From contig JBMFIC010000005.1 of the NCBI GenBank assembly GCA_049976505.1, positions 28,043-92,042 on the forward strand: a DNA stretch of 64,000 nt, read 5' to 3'. Below the pieces are notes generated by a model that did not search any database, was not told where the DNA came from, and worked only from the letters and a program-made list of their open reading frames with translations. Both the position numbers and the translations under genes were made by a program. This document shows, one piece after another, positions 49,132 to 57,559 of this stretch (position 1 is the first letter of the stretch; every line of letters starts with the position of its first letter). The DNA is from CAYFFZ01 sp049976505 (GTDB taxonomy: Archaea > Thermoproteota > Nitrososphaeria > Conexivisphaerales > UBA164).

Positions 49132-49794
49132 ATGAAAATAGCAATCCTCGGCGGAACTGGTGACCTTGGAAAGGGCCTCGCGCTCCGGCTCTCCCTAAAG
49201 AACGATGTCGTAGTTGGATCAAGGGAGAGGGAGAAGGCCCAGAGGCTTGCATCCGAGTACCTTGAGGAGGGAAGAAAGCACGGGCTCGAGCTCAGGATAA
49301 GCGGGGCGACGAACCAGGAGGCCATCGATCAGTCATCGGTGATAATAGTGAGCGTGCCTCACGAGGTTCTTCCCCAGTTCCTTCCATCGCTCAGGGGCTA
49401 CGAGGGCAAGCTGGTTATATCGCCTGTCGTGCCCATGACGAAGACCAAGAGGGGATTTGAGTACGTCATCTACAGGGACCAGGACGGCGAGCTCTCAGCT
49501 GCGGAGCTGATAGCAAAGTCGATGAAGGGGGCACAGGTGGCATCGGCTTTCCACACGGTTCCTGCCGTAAAGCTATCGGACCTTGGGCAGAGGCTGGACT
49601 ACGACGTGCTGATCGCAGCTGACGACAGGGCTACCTACGACAAGGCCGCTGAGGTCATCTCGAGCATAGAGGGCCTGAGGCCATACTATGCTGGAAGGCT
49701 CTACGTGTCAAGGTACCTTGAGTCCCTAACCCCGCTTCTTCTAAACGTCGCCATAAACAACAGGCTTCACGCGCCGAGCATAAGGATAGTATGA
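49132..49794 (+). CDS. npdG: F420H2:NADP oxidoreductase (NpdG)
   Basis: Transfers hydride between coenzyme F420 and NADP. The 220-aa protein has the Rossmann opening AILGGTGDLGKGLALRLS (3-20) and SREREKAQRLASEY, the NADP-phosphate recognition region. SVPHEVLPQFLPSLRGYEGK and an AFHTVPAVKLSDLG segment typical of NpdG follow. It implies that the organism makes F420. Its stop overlaps the luciferase-like gene (ATGA). Confidence 0.88.
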   Translation: MKIAILGGTGDLGKGLALRLSLKNDVVVGSREREKAQRLASEYLEEGRKHGLELRISGATNQEAIDQSSVIIVSVPHEVLPQFLPSLRGYEGKLVISPVVPMTKTKRGFEYVIYRDQDGELSAAELIAKSMKGAQVASAFHTVPAVKLSDLGQRLDYDVLIAADDRATYDKAAEVISSIEGLRPYYAGRLYVSRYLESLTPLLLNVAINNRLHAPSIRIV

Positions 49795-50621
49795 TAGGGC
49801 TGGCTCTGAGGCCTGGGGTGCTCGCTTCATCCGAGATCCTGAGGATATCGGAGGAGATCGATGCTGATTACTATTTTATACCTGACGTCCTGCAGAGCAC
49901 CGACCCAATAGAGCTTTCCCTCGCGATACTGCTGAAAAACAGAAGAGCAGCGGCAGGCCCTGGCGTCATCAGGATAAACGAGCACCAGCTCGGGCCGCTC
50001 ATAAGGAGGATAAAGACGATATCTGAGCTCAGCGGCGGCAGATTCTTTCTGGGAGTTGGACTGGGATCCGTGGAGGGAAACCTGAAGCAGATGATAGATG
50101 AAATGGAGCAGAACGTGAGGGCCGTCAGGGAGGAGGCCGGCGTCAGGGTTCTGGTTGCATCGCTAAGGGAGGGGCTTGCAAGGAGGTTCAGGGACGTCAG
50201 CGACGGGATAATCCTGAACTTCTCAACGTTCGACAACGCCAGGAGGATCTCGGAGGTCTACAGGGCGCCGGGGAAGCTGGTCGTGTCATACTACAAGGTG
50301 TTCATCGCGGACTCTGACACCGAGGCCCGCGCGATGGCGGCGGCCGAGCTGCTGAGGTACAGCGAGCTCCCGCAGTACGCAGCCCTCTTCAGGAAGGAGG
50401 GTATACAGGACGAGCTGGCCATGCTCTACGGAAGGAGGGAGGAGGCCCTGTTGCATCTTCAGGCCAAGGGGGTCATAGCCATGAACCCCGGAAGGGATCT
50501 TATATACAGCGCCGTCGAGCTGTTCTCTAGGAACGGGGTGGACGTGATAGCTGTTTATCCCTACTTCCCGAGCGGATGGAGCGCTGAGAGGAAGCTTTCG
50601 GCCCTGAAGGCCATAATTTAA
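49791..50621 (+). CDS. Luciferase-like F420-dependent oxidoreductase
   Basis: A 276-aa barrel protein of the bacterial-luciferase/F420-dependent reductase superfamily. It has YYFIPDVLQSTDPIELSLAI, RRAAAGPGVIRINEHQLGPL, FFLGVGLGSVEGNLKQM and a C-terminal SRNGVDVIAVYPYFPSG. It is co-translated with npdG, so F420H2 produced by NpdG is probably its reductant. The substrate is unknown; methylene-tetrahydropterin reductase is one possibility in the family. Confidence 0.8.
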   Translation: MIGLALRPGVLASSEILRISEEIDADYYFIPDVLQSTDPIELSLAILLKNRRAAAGPGVIRINEHQLGPLIRRIKTISELSGGRFFLGVGLGSVEGNLKQMIDEMEQNVRAVREEAGVRVLVASLREGLARRFRDVSDGIILNFSTFDNARRISEVYRAPGKLVVSYYKVFIADSDTEARAMAAAELLRYSELPQYAALFRKEGIQDELAMLYGRREEALLHLQAKGVIAMNPGRDLIYSAVELFSRNGVDVIAVYPYFPSGWSAERKLSALKAII

Positions 50622-50666
50622 TATAATATGATAATTGGCGCTTCAGCAAGCCATGAAGCTACTGCA

Positions 50667-50693
50667 GCGCCTGAGCCACTGAGGCTCAGGCGC
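50667..50693 (+). terminator. Strong inverted repeat after the F420 operon
   Basis: An 11-base perfect stem, gcgcctgagcc and ggctcaggcgc, with a five-base loop. It lies 46 bases after the luciferase-like stop and may protect or end that transcript. It also lies in the region leading to the CRISPR array. Confidence 0.45.
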
Positions 50694-50697
50694 GCAT

Positions 50698-50786
50698 CAT
50701 GAAGCGTTCCGGTCGACCCCCCGCTTCTGGCCCTAGGAGCGATCTGTTTTTGCCCCCCGTGGTTCATGAAGTTTTCCGGTCGACCC
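50698..50786 (+). repeat. Direct repeat pair in the CRISPR leader
   Basis: Two near-identical 22-base units, catgaag-xx-ttccggtcgaccc, at 50698-50719 and 50765-50786. A partial ggtcgacc recurs at 50810. They lie 100-185 bases upstream of the first CRISPR repeat and may be leader elements that guide integration or transcription. Confidence 0.45.
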
Positions 50787-50856
50787 ACGCTCAGCACCTC
50801 TCTGATGGAGGTCGACCGCCGCCCTCCCGGAAAAGAGGCCCGGAATGGGCTCAAAA

Positions 50857-50865
50857 GCTTAAATA
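50857..50865 (+). promoter_or_regulatory. TATA box of the CRISPR array
   Basis: The sequence gcttaaata is centred about 22 bases upstream of the first repeat, so pre-crRNA would begin at or just inside it. This sets transcription to the plus strand. Confidence 0.5.
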
Positions 50866-50882
50866 GGGCGAGAACAAAAGCA

Positions 50883-51379
50883 GTTCGTAGTCTACCTATA
50901 AGGGCTTGAAACTTGCTCATGAGCTGGCCGAGACCATCAGGCTCACGGGGAGTTCGTAGTCTACCTATAAGGGCTTGAAACAAATATACGAGGGGAACAG
51001 CACCGCGGGAATGAAAGTTCGTAGTCTACCTATAAGGGCTTGAAACATGTAGCTCCACAACGGATTGCTGGAGGTGATGTTGGTTCGTAGTCTACCTATA
51101 AGGGCTTGAAACCCATTATATGCTGCTCTGATCCCCCTGGCCAAGCGAGTTCGTAGTCTACCTATAAGGGCTTGAAACTACAATTTGATAGTAGCAACTG
51201 AAACATCCAACGGAGTTCGTAGTCTACCTATAAGGGCTTGAAACAAACCTGAGCGATTATTATCTTTCATATTTTGCTATAGTTCGTAGTCTACCTATAA
51301 GGGCTTGAAACCCCGTTGCCTTTTTGGAACTCATAGGCGATATATGTATGTTCGTAGTCTACCTATAAGGGCTTGAAAC
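50883..51379 (+). CRISPR. CRISPR array: eight 30-nt repeats, seven spacers
   Basis: Eight identical repeats, each starting gttcgtagtc and ending gggcttgaaac, at 50883, 50952, 51017, 51083, 51149, 51215, 51282 and 51350. The seven spacers are 35-39 nt. The repeat ends in GAAAC, as in many archaeal type I and III systems, which gives plus-strand orientation with the leader on the left. No repeat carries mutations, so the array was recently active or is short. There is no cas gene in the window. The last repeat is followed by 20 bases of possible spacer and then the mobile relic. The spacers show no match to other sequence in this window that I could see. Confidence 0.97.
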
Positions 51380-51399
51380 GCCCAACCGTGCCGATTACA

Positions 51400-51719
51400 A
51401 AAAGAACGACAAGCCTCGCCCCTTCTAGGGGCGGGGTAAAAATTTAAATTCAGAACGTTAAAGCATAATAAAGCGTGTCCCCGTAAGGGGATGCCCGATA
51501 AGGGCTCTGCATATCCCCGAGTCCCCAGGATCTGGGATCGGAGGGCAGCTCCCAGCGAGGGATAAGGGTAATGGGCTGAAGGCCCAGCCCGTGGTCTACC
51601 GCTGGACGAGCGGAGCGGGTGACTACCAACCGTGAAGCGATGAAGATGAAGGCGGCAAACCACAAACCCGTGATCCGCCCTGAGGAAGCCCTCGTCCTTC
51701 AGGACGGGGAGGAGGTCAG
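51400..51719 (+). mobile_element. IS200/IS605-like relic with terminal hairpins
   Basis: A segment of about 320 bases bounded by two G/C hairpins. The left one (cgccccttctaggggcg, 51418-51434) follows aaagaacgacaagcct, and the right one (ccctcgtccttcaggacgggg) ends with aggaggtcagg. Such ends are typical of IS605-type elements with tnpB. Inside are further hairpins (tccccgtaagggga, gcccgataagggc) and a short frame from 51640 to 51729 ending EEALVLQDGEEVRPA, like a TnpB tail. No transposase remains. It is a non-autonomous, PATE-like derivative or the omega-RNA-bearing end of a deleted element. Confidence 0.6.
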
Positions 51720-51720
51720 G
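51435..51720 (+). ncRNA. Possible omega-RNA-like structured RNA of the relic
   Basis: An A+T-rich box (taaaaatttaaat, 51436-51448) could start a transcript near 51473. The following 250 bases fold into several short G/C hairpins and end in the conserved right-end hairpin. In IS605 elements the omega RNA covers exactly this end, with the guide just beyond it. Transcription and any TnpB to use it are not shown by the window. Confidence 0.35.
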
Positions 51721-51841
51721 CCGGCATAATCAATCAGCAACAGCTATGCATCGAGGATAAAGAATCCAGAAAGGAGCTGGCTGTCCTGCGTGTTCAGCGC
51801 ATTCTACATGGCCATAGCAGAGCGCTCACATTCGATCGCCA

Positions 51842-51872
51842 AACCTCGCCCTTCGGAAGGGAAGGAGGTCAG
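51842..51872 (+). repeat. IS200/IS605-type terminal hairpin remnant, copy 2
   Basis: The sequence aacctcgcccttcggaaggg followed by aaggaggtcag repeats the right-end motif of the relic 130 bases to the left, with a degraded stem. It lies in the gap before the NusA-like gene. Confidence 0.45.
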
Positions 51873-51980
51873 AAAGATGGCTTAAGGCTCTGCATGGTCA
51901 TAATATGAAATTTGCAAAAGCCAGCGCTAAAAAAAGAATACGTTTAAAAACCCTCCCTATTAAATCATTTTGAACGATAT

Positions 51981-52523
51981 TTGAGATTTCCAATTTGCAC
52001 TTTCGATGCAAAGGTAGGTGTGTTATGTCCGAAGTGCGAGGAGAGGCTGAACAATGGGGAGATCACCGAGGCCGACGTCAAGGCCTCTTTTGTGCTCGCC
52101 AAGATAGCCTCACAGGTCCCGGCCCTTGACAAGCTGACCCTCAAGAGGGCCTACAGGGTCGGTGACGACTACGTCCTTGTCTTCAACCAGGGTGAGGCAA
52201 GGCTTGTGCTCACGAACAAGCAGATAATGAACAGGCTCAGGGAGGCCCTGGGAAACGTCTGGGTAACCGAGCACTCATCAGACCCTAGGCAGTTCCTCGA
52301 GAGCCTCCTGTATCCGATAAGGCTCCTCACGGTCAACATAGTCTGGCTGCCGGACGGCACTAGGCACATAAAGGCCATAATAGCCGGGCAGGAGACCTCG
52401 AACCTGCCGGTTGACCTAAACAGGGTTAAGGAGATAGTCAAGATAGTTATGGGTGATGAGGTTGAGTTCGAGTTCGAAAGGGCAAGGCGTCCCAAGAAGA
52501 GCTCAGTCGCGAGAGTTAGCTGA
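51981..52523 (+). CDS. Archaeal NusA-like/KH-type transcription factor
   Basis: A 180-aa protein with a Cys-rich N-terminus (RFPICTFDAKVGVLCPKCEE, a C-x11-C-x2-C pattern) followed by a region resembling KH-type RNA-binding domains (RLVLTNKQIMNRLREALG and TVNIVWLPDGTRHIKAIIAG). It corresponds to archaeal proteins annotated as NusA-related elongation factors. Start TTG 51981. The start of aspS lies about 70 bases inside its 3' end, so both are on one transcript. Confidence 0.7.
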   Translation: MRFPICTFDAKVGVLCPKCEERLNNGEITEADVKASFVLAKIASQVPALDKLTLKRAYRVGDDYVLVFNQGEARLVLTNKQIMNRLREALGNVWVTEHSSDPRQFLESLLYPIRLLTVNIVWLPDGTRHIKAIIAGQETSNLPVDLNRVKEIVKIVMGDEVEFEFERARRPKKSSVARVS

Positions 52524-53718
52524 GCACGAAGGAGAAACGATAGAGCTTCACGGCTGGGTTCACGACGTAAGGGTACTCGGAAAGCTGACATTCATAGTAA
52601 TGGGCGATCCCTACGGCTACTACCAGGCAGTCGTCAAGGGAGACCTGGCAAGGAGGGCATCGGAGATACCAAGGCAGAGCTACGTGCTCATAAGAGGGAA
52701 GGTGACCAGGAGCGTATCAAGGATAAACCCCTATGAAGTCCAGGTCGAGAGCATAGAGGTCCTGAACGAGGCAGATCAGATACTCCCCCTGGATCCGGCG
52801 TCAAAGGTCGAGAGCGAGCTCATGACGAGGATAAACAACAGGCCCCTTGACCTCAGGAACGCCGAGGAGAGGCGGATATTCCAGATAAGGGCCAGGGTGC
52901 TCAGAGCAATCAGGGACTTCCTGCATCAGGAGGGGTTCATGGAGGTCGACACGCCCAAGATAATAGCTACCGCCTCAGAAGGAGGGGCTGAGCTCTTCAG
53001 GGTTGACTACTTCGGCAGGGTTGCCTACCTTGCCCAGAGCCCCCAGCTCTACAAGGAGGAGCTGACCCTTGCCCTGGGCAGGGTCTTCGAGATAGCCCAC
53101 TACTTCAGGGCCGAGAAGTCAAACACGGTGAAGCACCTCAACGAGTTCACCAGCGTTGACGTGGAGGCCGCAATGCTGAGCAAGGAGGAGGTGATGGACG
53201 TGCTTGAGAGGCTGATCAAGCACATTTACTCGGAGCTCAGGAAGGATGGGGTAAACGTAAACGTGCCAGACTACAGGTTCCCCGTGTACACCTACGAGGA
53301 GGTCTGCAGGGAGACCGGAACAAAGCTGGGCGAGGACCTGAGCACTGAGGCCCTCAACAGGTTCGGGGAGAAAAGGGAGTTCTACTTCATAGTTGACTGG
53401 CCCCTCTCCCTGAAGCCCTTCTACACAATGCCGAAGGGGGATATTTACAGCGAGTCCTTCGACCTCATGCACAGGGGGCTCGAGCTCGCGTCAGGAGGGC
53501 AGAGGATTCACAGGTATGAGCTGCTTGTCGAGAGGCTTAAGGCAAACGGGCTCGATCCAGAGAGCTTCTCTGAGCATCTAAAGGTTTACAGATGGGGGAT
53601 GCCCCCGCACTCTGGGTGGGGGCTTGGCCTCGACAGGCTGATGATGGTGATAACGAACAGGAGCAACATCAGGGAGGTAGTGCTGTATCCCAGGGACTCG
53701 AAGCACCTTGCACCCTAG
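52453..53718 (+). CDS. aspS: Aspartyl-tRNA synthetase
   Basis: Class II synthetase charging tRNA-Asp, and possibly tRNA-Asn in archaea. The 421-aa protein has an N-terminal OB anticodon domain (IELHGWVHDVRVLGKLTFIV), motif 1 (LHQEGFMEVDTPKIIATASE), motif 2 with FRAEKSNTVKHLNEFTSVD, and motif 3 GWGLGLDRLMM. The start is uncertain: ATG 52453 overlaps the previous gene by 71 bases, and TTG 52462 is an alternative; homologues begin shortly before the GWVHDVR block. It converges with the Lhr gene (4-base overlap). Confidence 0.93.
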   Translation: MMRLSSSSKGQGVPRRAQSRELAEHEGETIELHGWVHDVRVLGKLTFIVMGDPYGYYQAVVKGDLARRASEIPRQSYVLIRGKVTRSVSRINPYEVQVESIEVLNEADQILPLDPASKVESELMTRINNRPLDLRNAEERRIFQIRARVLRAIRDFLHQEGFMEVDTPKIIATASEGGAELFRVDYFGRVAYLAQSPQLYKEELTLALGRVFEIAHYFRAEKSNTVKHLNEFTSVDVEAAMLSKEEVMDVLERLIKHIYSELRKDGVNVNVPDYRFPVYTYEEVCRETGTKLGEDLSTEALNRFGEKREFYFIVDWPLSLKPFYTMPKGDIYSESFDLMHRGLELASGGQRIHRYELLVERLKANGLDPESFSEHLKVYRWGMPPHSGWGLGLDRLMMVITNRSNIREVVLYPRDSKHLAP

Positions 53719-56519
53719 CGCTTCCTGAACTTCAGGAGGGAAAGGGACCTCTTCCTCTCGGCCTCCATGAGCATGTAGAAGAACTGATCCTCGTCCTGAA
53801 CCTTAAGTATCTCCTCCGCAGTGCTCCTGGGAACGTTGAAGCAGAGAGCTATTGCTCCCCTTCTCCCGTGCCTCTCGACGAACTCCGCTATCCTCTCTGC
53901 CTCCCTGACGTAAGAGCTGTCCCTTGAAACCCTCTCGCTCACGACGTCCTCGGGCTCCTCCAAAAGCGCTATCCTTGTGGAGCCGCACTGCTCGCACCTC
54001 GGCGGATCGCCCATGTAGTATGGCTGCACGGCATAGATGGCCCCGCAGCTCAGGCAGTATGCTGTCTTGACGCACCCAAGGCTCCTTGCCCTTCCCCCCT
54101 CTATGATCAGCCTCTTCAGCCTTGCAGGATCGACGACCTCACCCTGTCTCGCAAGCTCCTCGAGGCCTATGAGGGCCAGAGGCGTCGGCTCGTCCAGCTC
54201 CCCAAGGTTCACGAGCCTCCTCTCGCCCCTGAGGATAGAAGTTATGAGCTCCTGCACCGCCCTCCAGTTCAGGTCCTGCTCGAGCATGGTCCTGAAGGCC
54301 TCCTCGTAAACGGGGGTCCCCTTGAGCGTCTCGGCCAGGACCTTGGCGTCCGAGAGCGTTATCATGACGTGGGGCTCTATAACCCCCATCTTCCTCGCGG
54401 CCTGTATAAGCCTCCTCCTGAACAGCCCAGTGCCCTCGCACGACTTCCTTGCAAGGTCCTCGAGATCGTAGTCCTTGAGGGACATGAAAATCCTCTCAGC
54501 CGCTGATGCATCCACGTTTGGAGCCTCAAGGATGATCCTGTACGGGTCGTTCTTCACCTTCACCATCCTAGCGGTCTCTATGCCTATCAGGTAGGAGAGC
54601 ATCCTTGCCAGGGTCCTGTTCTCGAGGAGGCCGAGGTGGGTGTGTATTATTATGTAGGGGTTGTGGGACTCTATGGTAACTACCCTGTCAGAGGGCACAG
54701 GGAGCCCCCTCCTGACCTGCAGCGCTATCTCGTTCACGGCGTTCATCGCGCTCTCCTCGTCCATCGGGAACCTCTCAACAAGGTACTTAACAGCCTCATC
54801 GACGCCTCTGCTTTTCACTATCTCCGCGAGCTCCCCCCTTATCCTCCCCACCTCCTGGGCGACCTCCTTCACCACGGGTATCTCCTCGCCTATCCAGCTT
54901 GGCACAGCTCCGATGGGATCTGACGCGCCTCTGACGTAAACCCTGTTCTCGACTATGTTCGTTATTATCCACGCGCTTCCCGCCAGTATGAACTTGGTTC
55001 CTATCTCCCCGTACTCGGAGACGAAGCTCTCGTCCAGGAGGCCAACGGGCTCGTCCCTCTCCTCATCTATCACGACGTAGTTGACCTCCTCGGGTATCAT
55101 GCTAAGGTTCGAGAAGTAGTACTCGTAGAGGGGCCCTGACCTCGAGGGCTTCATCACAGCCCCCTCCCTGTACCTGACGAGCGGCGGCTTCCTGTTCGCC
55201 ATGTAATCTATCAGCCTGTTCAGCTCATCGTAGGAGAGGCCCCTGTATGGATATGTCTCCCTGAGTATCCCGTAAATCTCGTCAACCTTCATCACAAGGC
55301 TCTCCATGATCATTCCAGCTATCTGCTGCATCATGACGTCGTAGGGCTTCTCTGGTATTATTATCGGCTCAACGGTTCCCTCGGAGCCCATCCTTGCCAG
55401 CACGGCAGCTTCAAGGGCATCGTCCGAGTCCTGAACTATTATCACCCCCCTGCTGACCTTCTGAAGGCTGTGCCCGCTCCTTCCGGTCCTCTGTATGAGC
55501 TTCGATGCCTGCCTGGGCGAGTTGTACTGGACTATTAGGTCCAGGTCCCCTATGTCGATCCCGAGCTCAAGGCTGGACGTGCATATGACCCCTGAAACGT
55601 TCCCGTGCTTTATCCCGAGCTCCGCGCTGCTCCTGCTCTCAGCGGAAAGGCTGCCGTGATGTATTGCGACCGGATAGCCTGGGTCAACTATCCTTATCTT
55701 GCTGGCGAGGGACTCGGCCTCGCTCCTGGTGTTGGTGAATATCAGGGCCTTCTTGCCCCTTACCTCCTTCAGGAGCTCCTGAAGCCTCACGTACAGGTCG
55801 GGAAGGAGGGGGCTATCCACCTCCTCCTTCGCCCTGTGGTATATTATCTTGAAGGAGAAGGCCTTCCTCGGAAAGGCCGAAACTACCCTTATTTCCCTTC
55901 CCCTGCCAACCAGGAACCTCGCGACCTCCTCAGCGTTTCCTATCGTGGCCGAGAGGCCAACTATCTGCAGGGGCCTCTGCGCAAGCCTCTCGAGCCTCCT
56001 CAGGCTAACCACCAGCTGCGTCCCCCTTTTGTCGTTGGCCAGCTCGTGCACCTCGTCTATCACCACGTGCCTCACGCCTCTGAGGAGCTCCCTGAGCCTC
56101 CTTGCAACCAGGATTATCTGAAGCGTCTCTGGCGTCGTTATAAGAAGGTTCGGGGGAGCGAGGACCTGCTGCCTCCTCTCAGCCTTCTCCGTGTCCCCGT
56201 GCCTCACAGCCATCCTGAGGTCCAGCTTCTGGGCCCACCAGCTGAGCCTGTCAAGGAGGTCCCTGTTAAGGGCCCTCAGGGGGGTTATGTAGAGCGTGGA
56301 TATCCCCTTCCTCTCCTCCCTGAGCATGAGATCGAATATAGGCAGCATGGCCGCCTCGGTCTTTCCGGAGCCCGTTGGGGATATCAGGAGGGCGCTCTCC
56401 CCTCTCAGTATAACTGGAATCGCCCTCTCCTGGATCTCTGAGGGCGCAAGGAGTCCCCTGGCCCTTGCAAGGCTCCTTATGGGCTCGCTAAGGAGGTCGA
56501 AGGCAGAGCTGGAGGACAT
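53715..56519 (-). CDS. lhr: Lhr-type ATP-dependent helicase
   Basis: Large superfamily 2 helicase for DNA repair. The 934-aa protein has Walker A SPTGSGKTEAAML (48-60), DEVH box VIDEVHELANDKRGTQLV, motif III GLSATIGN, and motif VI QRTGRSGHSLQ. The Lhr winged-helix and beta-sheet core follows. A C-terminal zinc ribbon (CLSCGAIYAVQPYYMGDPP then CEQCG) is present, as in the archaeal Lhr subset with zinc fingers. I start at ATG 56519, 26 bases after a minus-strand TATA box (attatataaaaag), rather than the ORF start at 56606. Confidence 0.9.
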   Translation of the reverse strand: MSSSSAFDLLSEPIRSLARARGLLAPSEIQERAIPVILRGESALLISPTGSGKTEAAMLPIFDLMLREERKGISTLYITPLRALNRDLLDRLSWWAQKLDLRMAVRHGDTEKAERRQQVLAPPNLLITTPETLQIILVARRLRELLRGVRHVVIDEVHELANDKRGTQLVVSLRRLERLAQRPLQIVGLSATIGNAEEVARFLVGRGREIRVVSAFPRKAFSFKIIYHRAKEEVDSPLLPDLYVRLQELLKEVRGKKALIFTNTRSEAESLASKIRIVDPGYPVAIHHGSLSAESRSSAELGIKHGNVSGVICTSSLELGIDIGDLDLIVQYNSPRQASKLIQRTGRSGHSLQKVSRGVIIVQDSDDALEAAVLARMGSEGTVEPIIIPEKPYDVMMQQIAGMIMESLVMKVDEIYGILRETYPYRGLSYDELNRLIDYMANRKPPLVRYREGAVMKPSRSGPLYEYYFSNLSMIPEEVNYVVIDEERDEPVGLLDESFVSEYGEIGTKFILAGSAWIITNIVENRVYVRGASDPIGAVPSWIGEEIPVVKEVAQEVGRIRGELAEIVKSRGVDEAVKYLVERFPMDEESAMNAVNEIALQVRRGLPVPSDRVVTIESHNPYIIIHTHLGLLENRTLARMLSYLIGIETARMVKVKNDPYRIILEAPNVDASAAERIFMSLKDYDLEDLARKSCEGTGLFRRRLIQAARKMGVIEPHVMITLSDAKVLAETLKGTPVYEEAFRTMLEQDLNWRAVQELITSILRGERRLVNLGELDEPTPLALIGLEELARQGEVVDPARLKRLIIEGGRARSLGCVKTAYCLSCGAIYAVQPYYMGDPPRCEQCGSTRIALLEEPEDVVSERVSRDSSYVREAERIAEFVERHGRRGAIALCFNVPRSTAEEILKVQDEDQFFYMLMEAERKRSLSLLKFRKR

Positions 56520-56538
56520 CCCTGCTCTATCTGCATGC

Positions 56539-56551
56539 CTTTTTATATAAT
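56539..56551 (-). promoter_or_regulatory. TATA box of lhr
   Basis: Minus-strand attatataaaaag is centred 26 bases upstream of the ATG at 56519. This settles the start choice for a gene with a long open frame upstream. Confidence 0.6.
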
Positions 56552-56675
56552 GGTATTGGAAACATTCAGCGCTGAACGATCCGTTCAATCCGGCGCCCTT
56601 TTGCACGATCCTTGCACTCTGAGGCCATTAATGGCCCGATGATTTCACAGCAAGGATTTAAATGGAGGGCTCCAG

Positions 56676-57470
56676 ATGACTGTCATGTACAGCTGCACGT
56701 ACAGGCACGTGCTCTCCATAATATCTTCCCTGGGATCGGTTGAGCTCTTCCCGCACAACATCTACGGCAGGTACTCCCCTGCAGTGGCCAGGAAGCTCGA
56801 CAGGGATCCGAAGGAGATCTCGGAGAGCATAGAGACCGGAATAAACGAGGGAAAGCTCAGGCTGAAGCCGACCTACTCAACACTGAAGTGCCCCTCATGC
56901 GGATCCCCTGACCCGGTCGTGAGGATAAGCTGCCCGAGGTGCGGCTCGCCCTTCGTGGTCTTCTCGGGGGAGACATTCAGGTGCAGCTCCTGCGGCCTGA
57001 CGGGAAGCGCCATCGAGGCCCTCTCGTTCATGTGCAGGACGTGCGGGAGCGTGTACAGCCTCTCAGGCTCAGCGCTCACGTCCCTCGGGTCTGTGGAGCC
57101 GGTAGCCCCGGACGACTATCTTGAGAGGATAGCCGAGGTCCTCGAGGGCGCTGGAGTTGAGCACAGGAGGTGCGCAGAGGTCAGGGGGGTCAGCGGCGTC
57201 CTGCACGTCTTCGACTTCTACTTCGAGCTGAACGGGAAGAGGTACGCCATAGACGTTTTCAGGGACGAGGAGGCGGTGGACGTGAGGGAGCTGATGAAGG
57301 ACCTCGTCAAGGCCTACGACGTGAGGATAGACATGATGTACTTCCTGGCCGTGCCTAGGCTGAGCGTGAACCTGGACCCGAACGTCAGGTACTTGAAGGT
57401 AATCGAGGGCAGGCCGGAGGAGGCGCTGAACGTCCTTAAACAGAGTTTAGAGATAGTCGTAAAAAAGTGA
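56676..57470 (+). CDS. Multi-zinc-ribbon protein with a C-terminal alpha/beta domain (possibly TackOD1-like)
   Basis: A 264-aa protein. A short helical start (HVLSIISSLGSVELFPHNIY) is followed by a CxxC-rich zinc region (CPSC, CPRC, CSSC and CRTC, about residues 70-130) and a C-terminal domain FDFYFELNGKRYAIDVFRDE that resembles nuclease-fold output domains. This layout is reminiscent of TackOD1-type output domains, but I cannot confirm it. ATG 56676 has GGAGG before it; ATG 56685 fits the TATA box (tttaaat at 56657) better. Confidence 0.6.
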   Translation: MTVMYSCTYRHVLSIISSLGSVELFPHNIYGRYSPAVARKLDRDPKEISESIETGINEGKLRLKPTYSTLKCPSCGSPDPVVRISCPRCGSPFVVFSGETFRCSSCGLTGSAIEALSFMCRTCGSVYSLSGSALTSLGSVEPVAPDDYLERIAEVLEGAGVEHRRCAEVRGVSGVLHVFDFYFELNGKRYAIDVFRDEEAVDVRELMKDLVKAYDVRIDMMYFLAVPRLSVNLDPNVRYLKVIEGRPEEALNVLKQSLEIVVKK

Positions 57471-57527
57471 ACTTAAGTTAATAAAATATGATATTTTAAA
57501 AATCAGGTTCAAACTACTTGGTTAAAG

Positions 57528-57536
57528 CTTATAAGT
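57528..57536 (+). promoter_or_regulatory. TATA box of glnA
   Basis: The sequence gcttataag is centred about 28 bases before the ATG at 57560. A second A+T-rich stretch (tttatattta) follows immediately and might bind a regulator. Confidence 0.5.
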
Positions 57537-57559
57537 GGTTTATATTTAAGTAGGGAGTA

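Noticed and set aside
50618..51663. Open frames running through the CRISPR repeats
   Set aside because: They arise because the repeat contains no stop in one minus-strand frame (it yields FQALIGRLRT again and again).
51430..51720. SRP RNA or RNase P RNA in the hairpin-rich stretch
   Set aside because: Conserved SRP helix-8 tetraloop and RNase P core sequences were looked for and not seen; the ends match IS605-type termini instead.
55605..56441. 278-codon plus-strand frame inside lhr
   Set aside because: Antisense to conserved helicase motifs; Tyr/Pro/Leu-rich shadow typical of this base composition.
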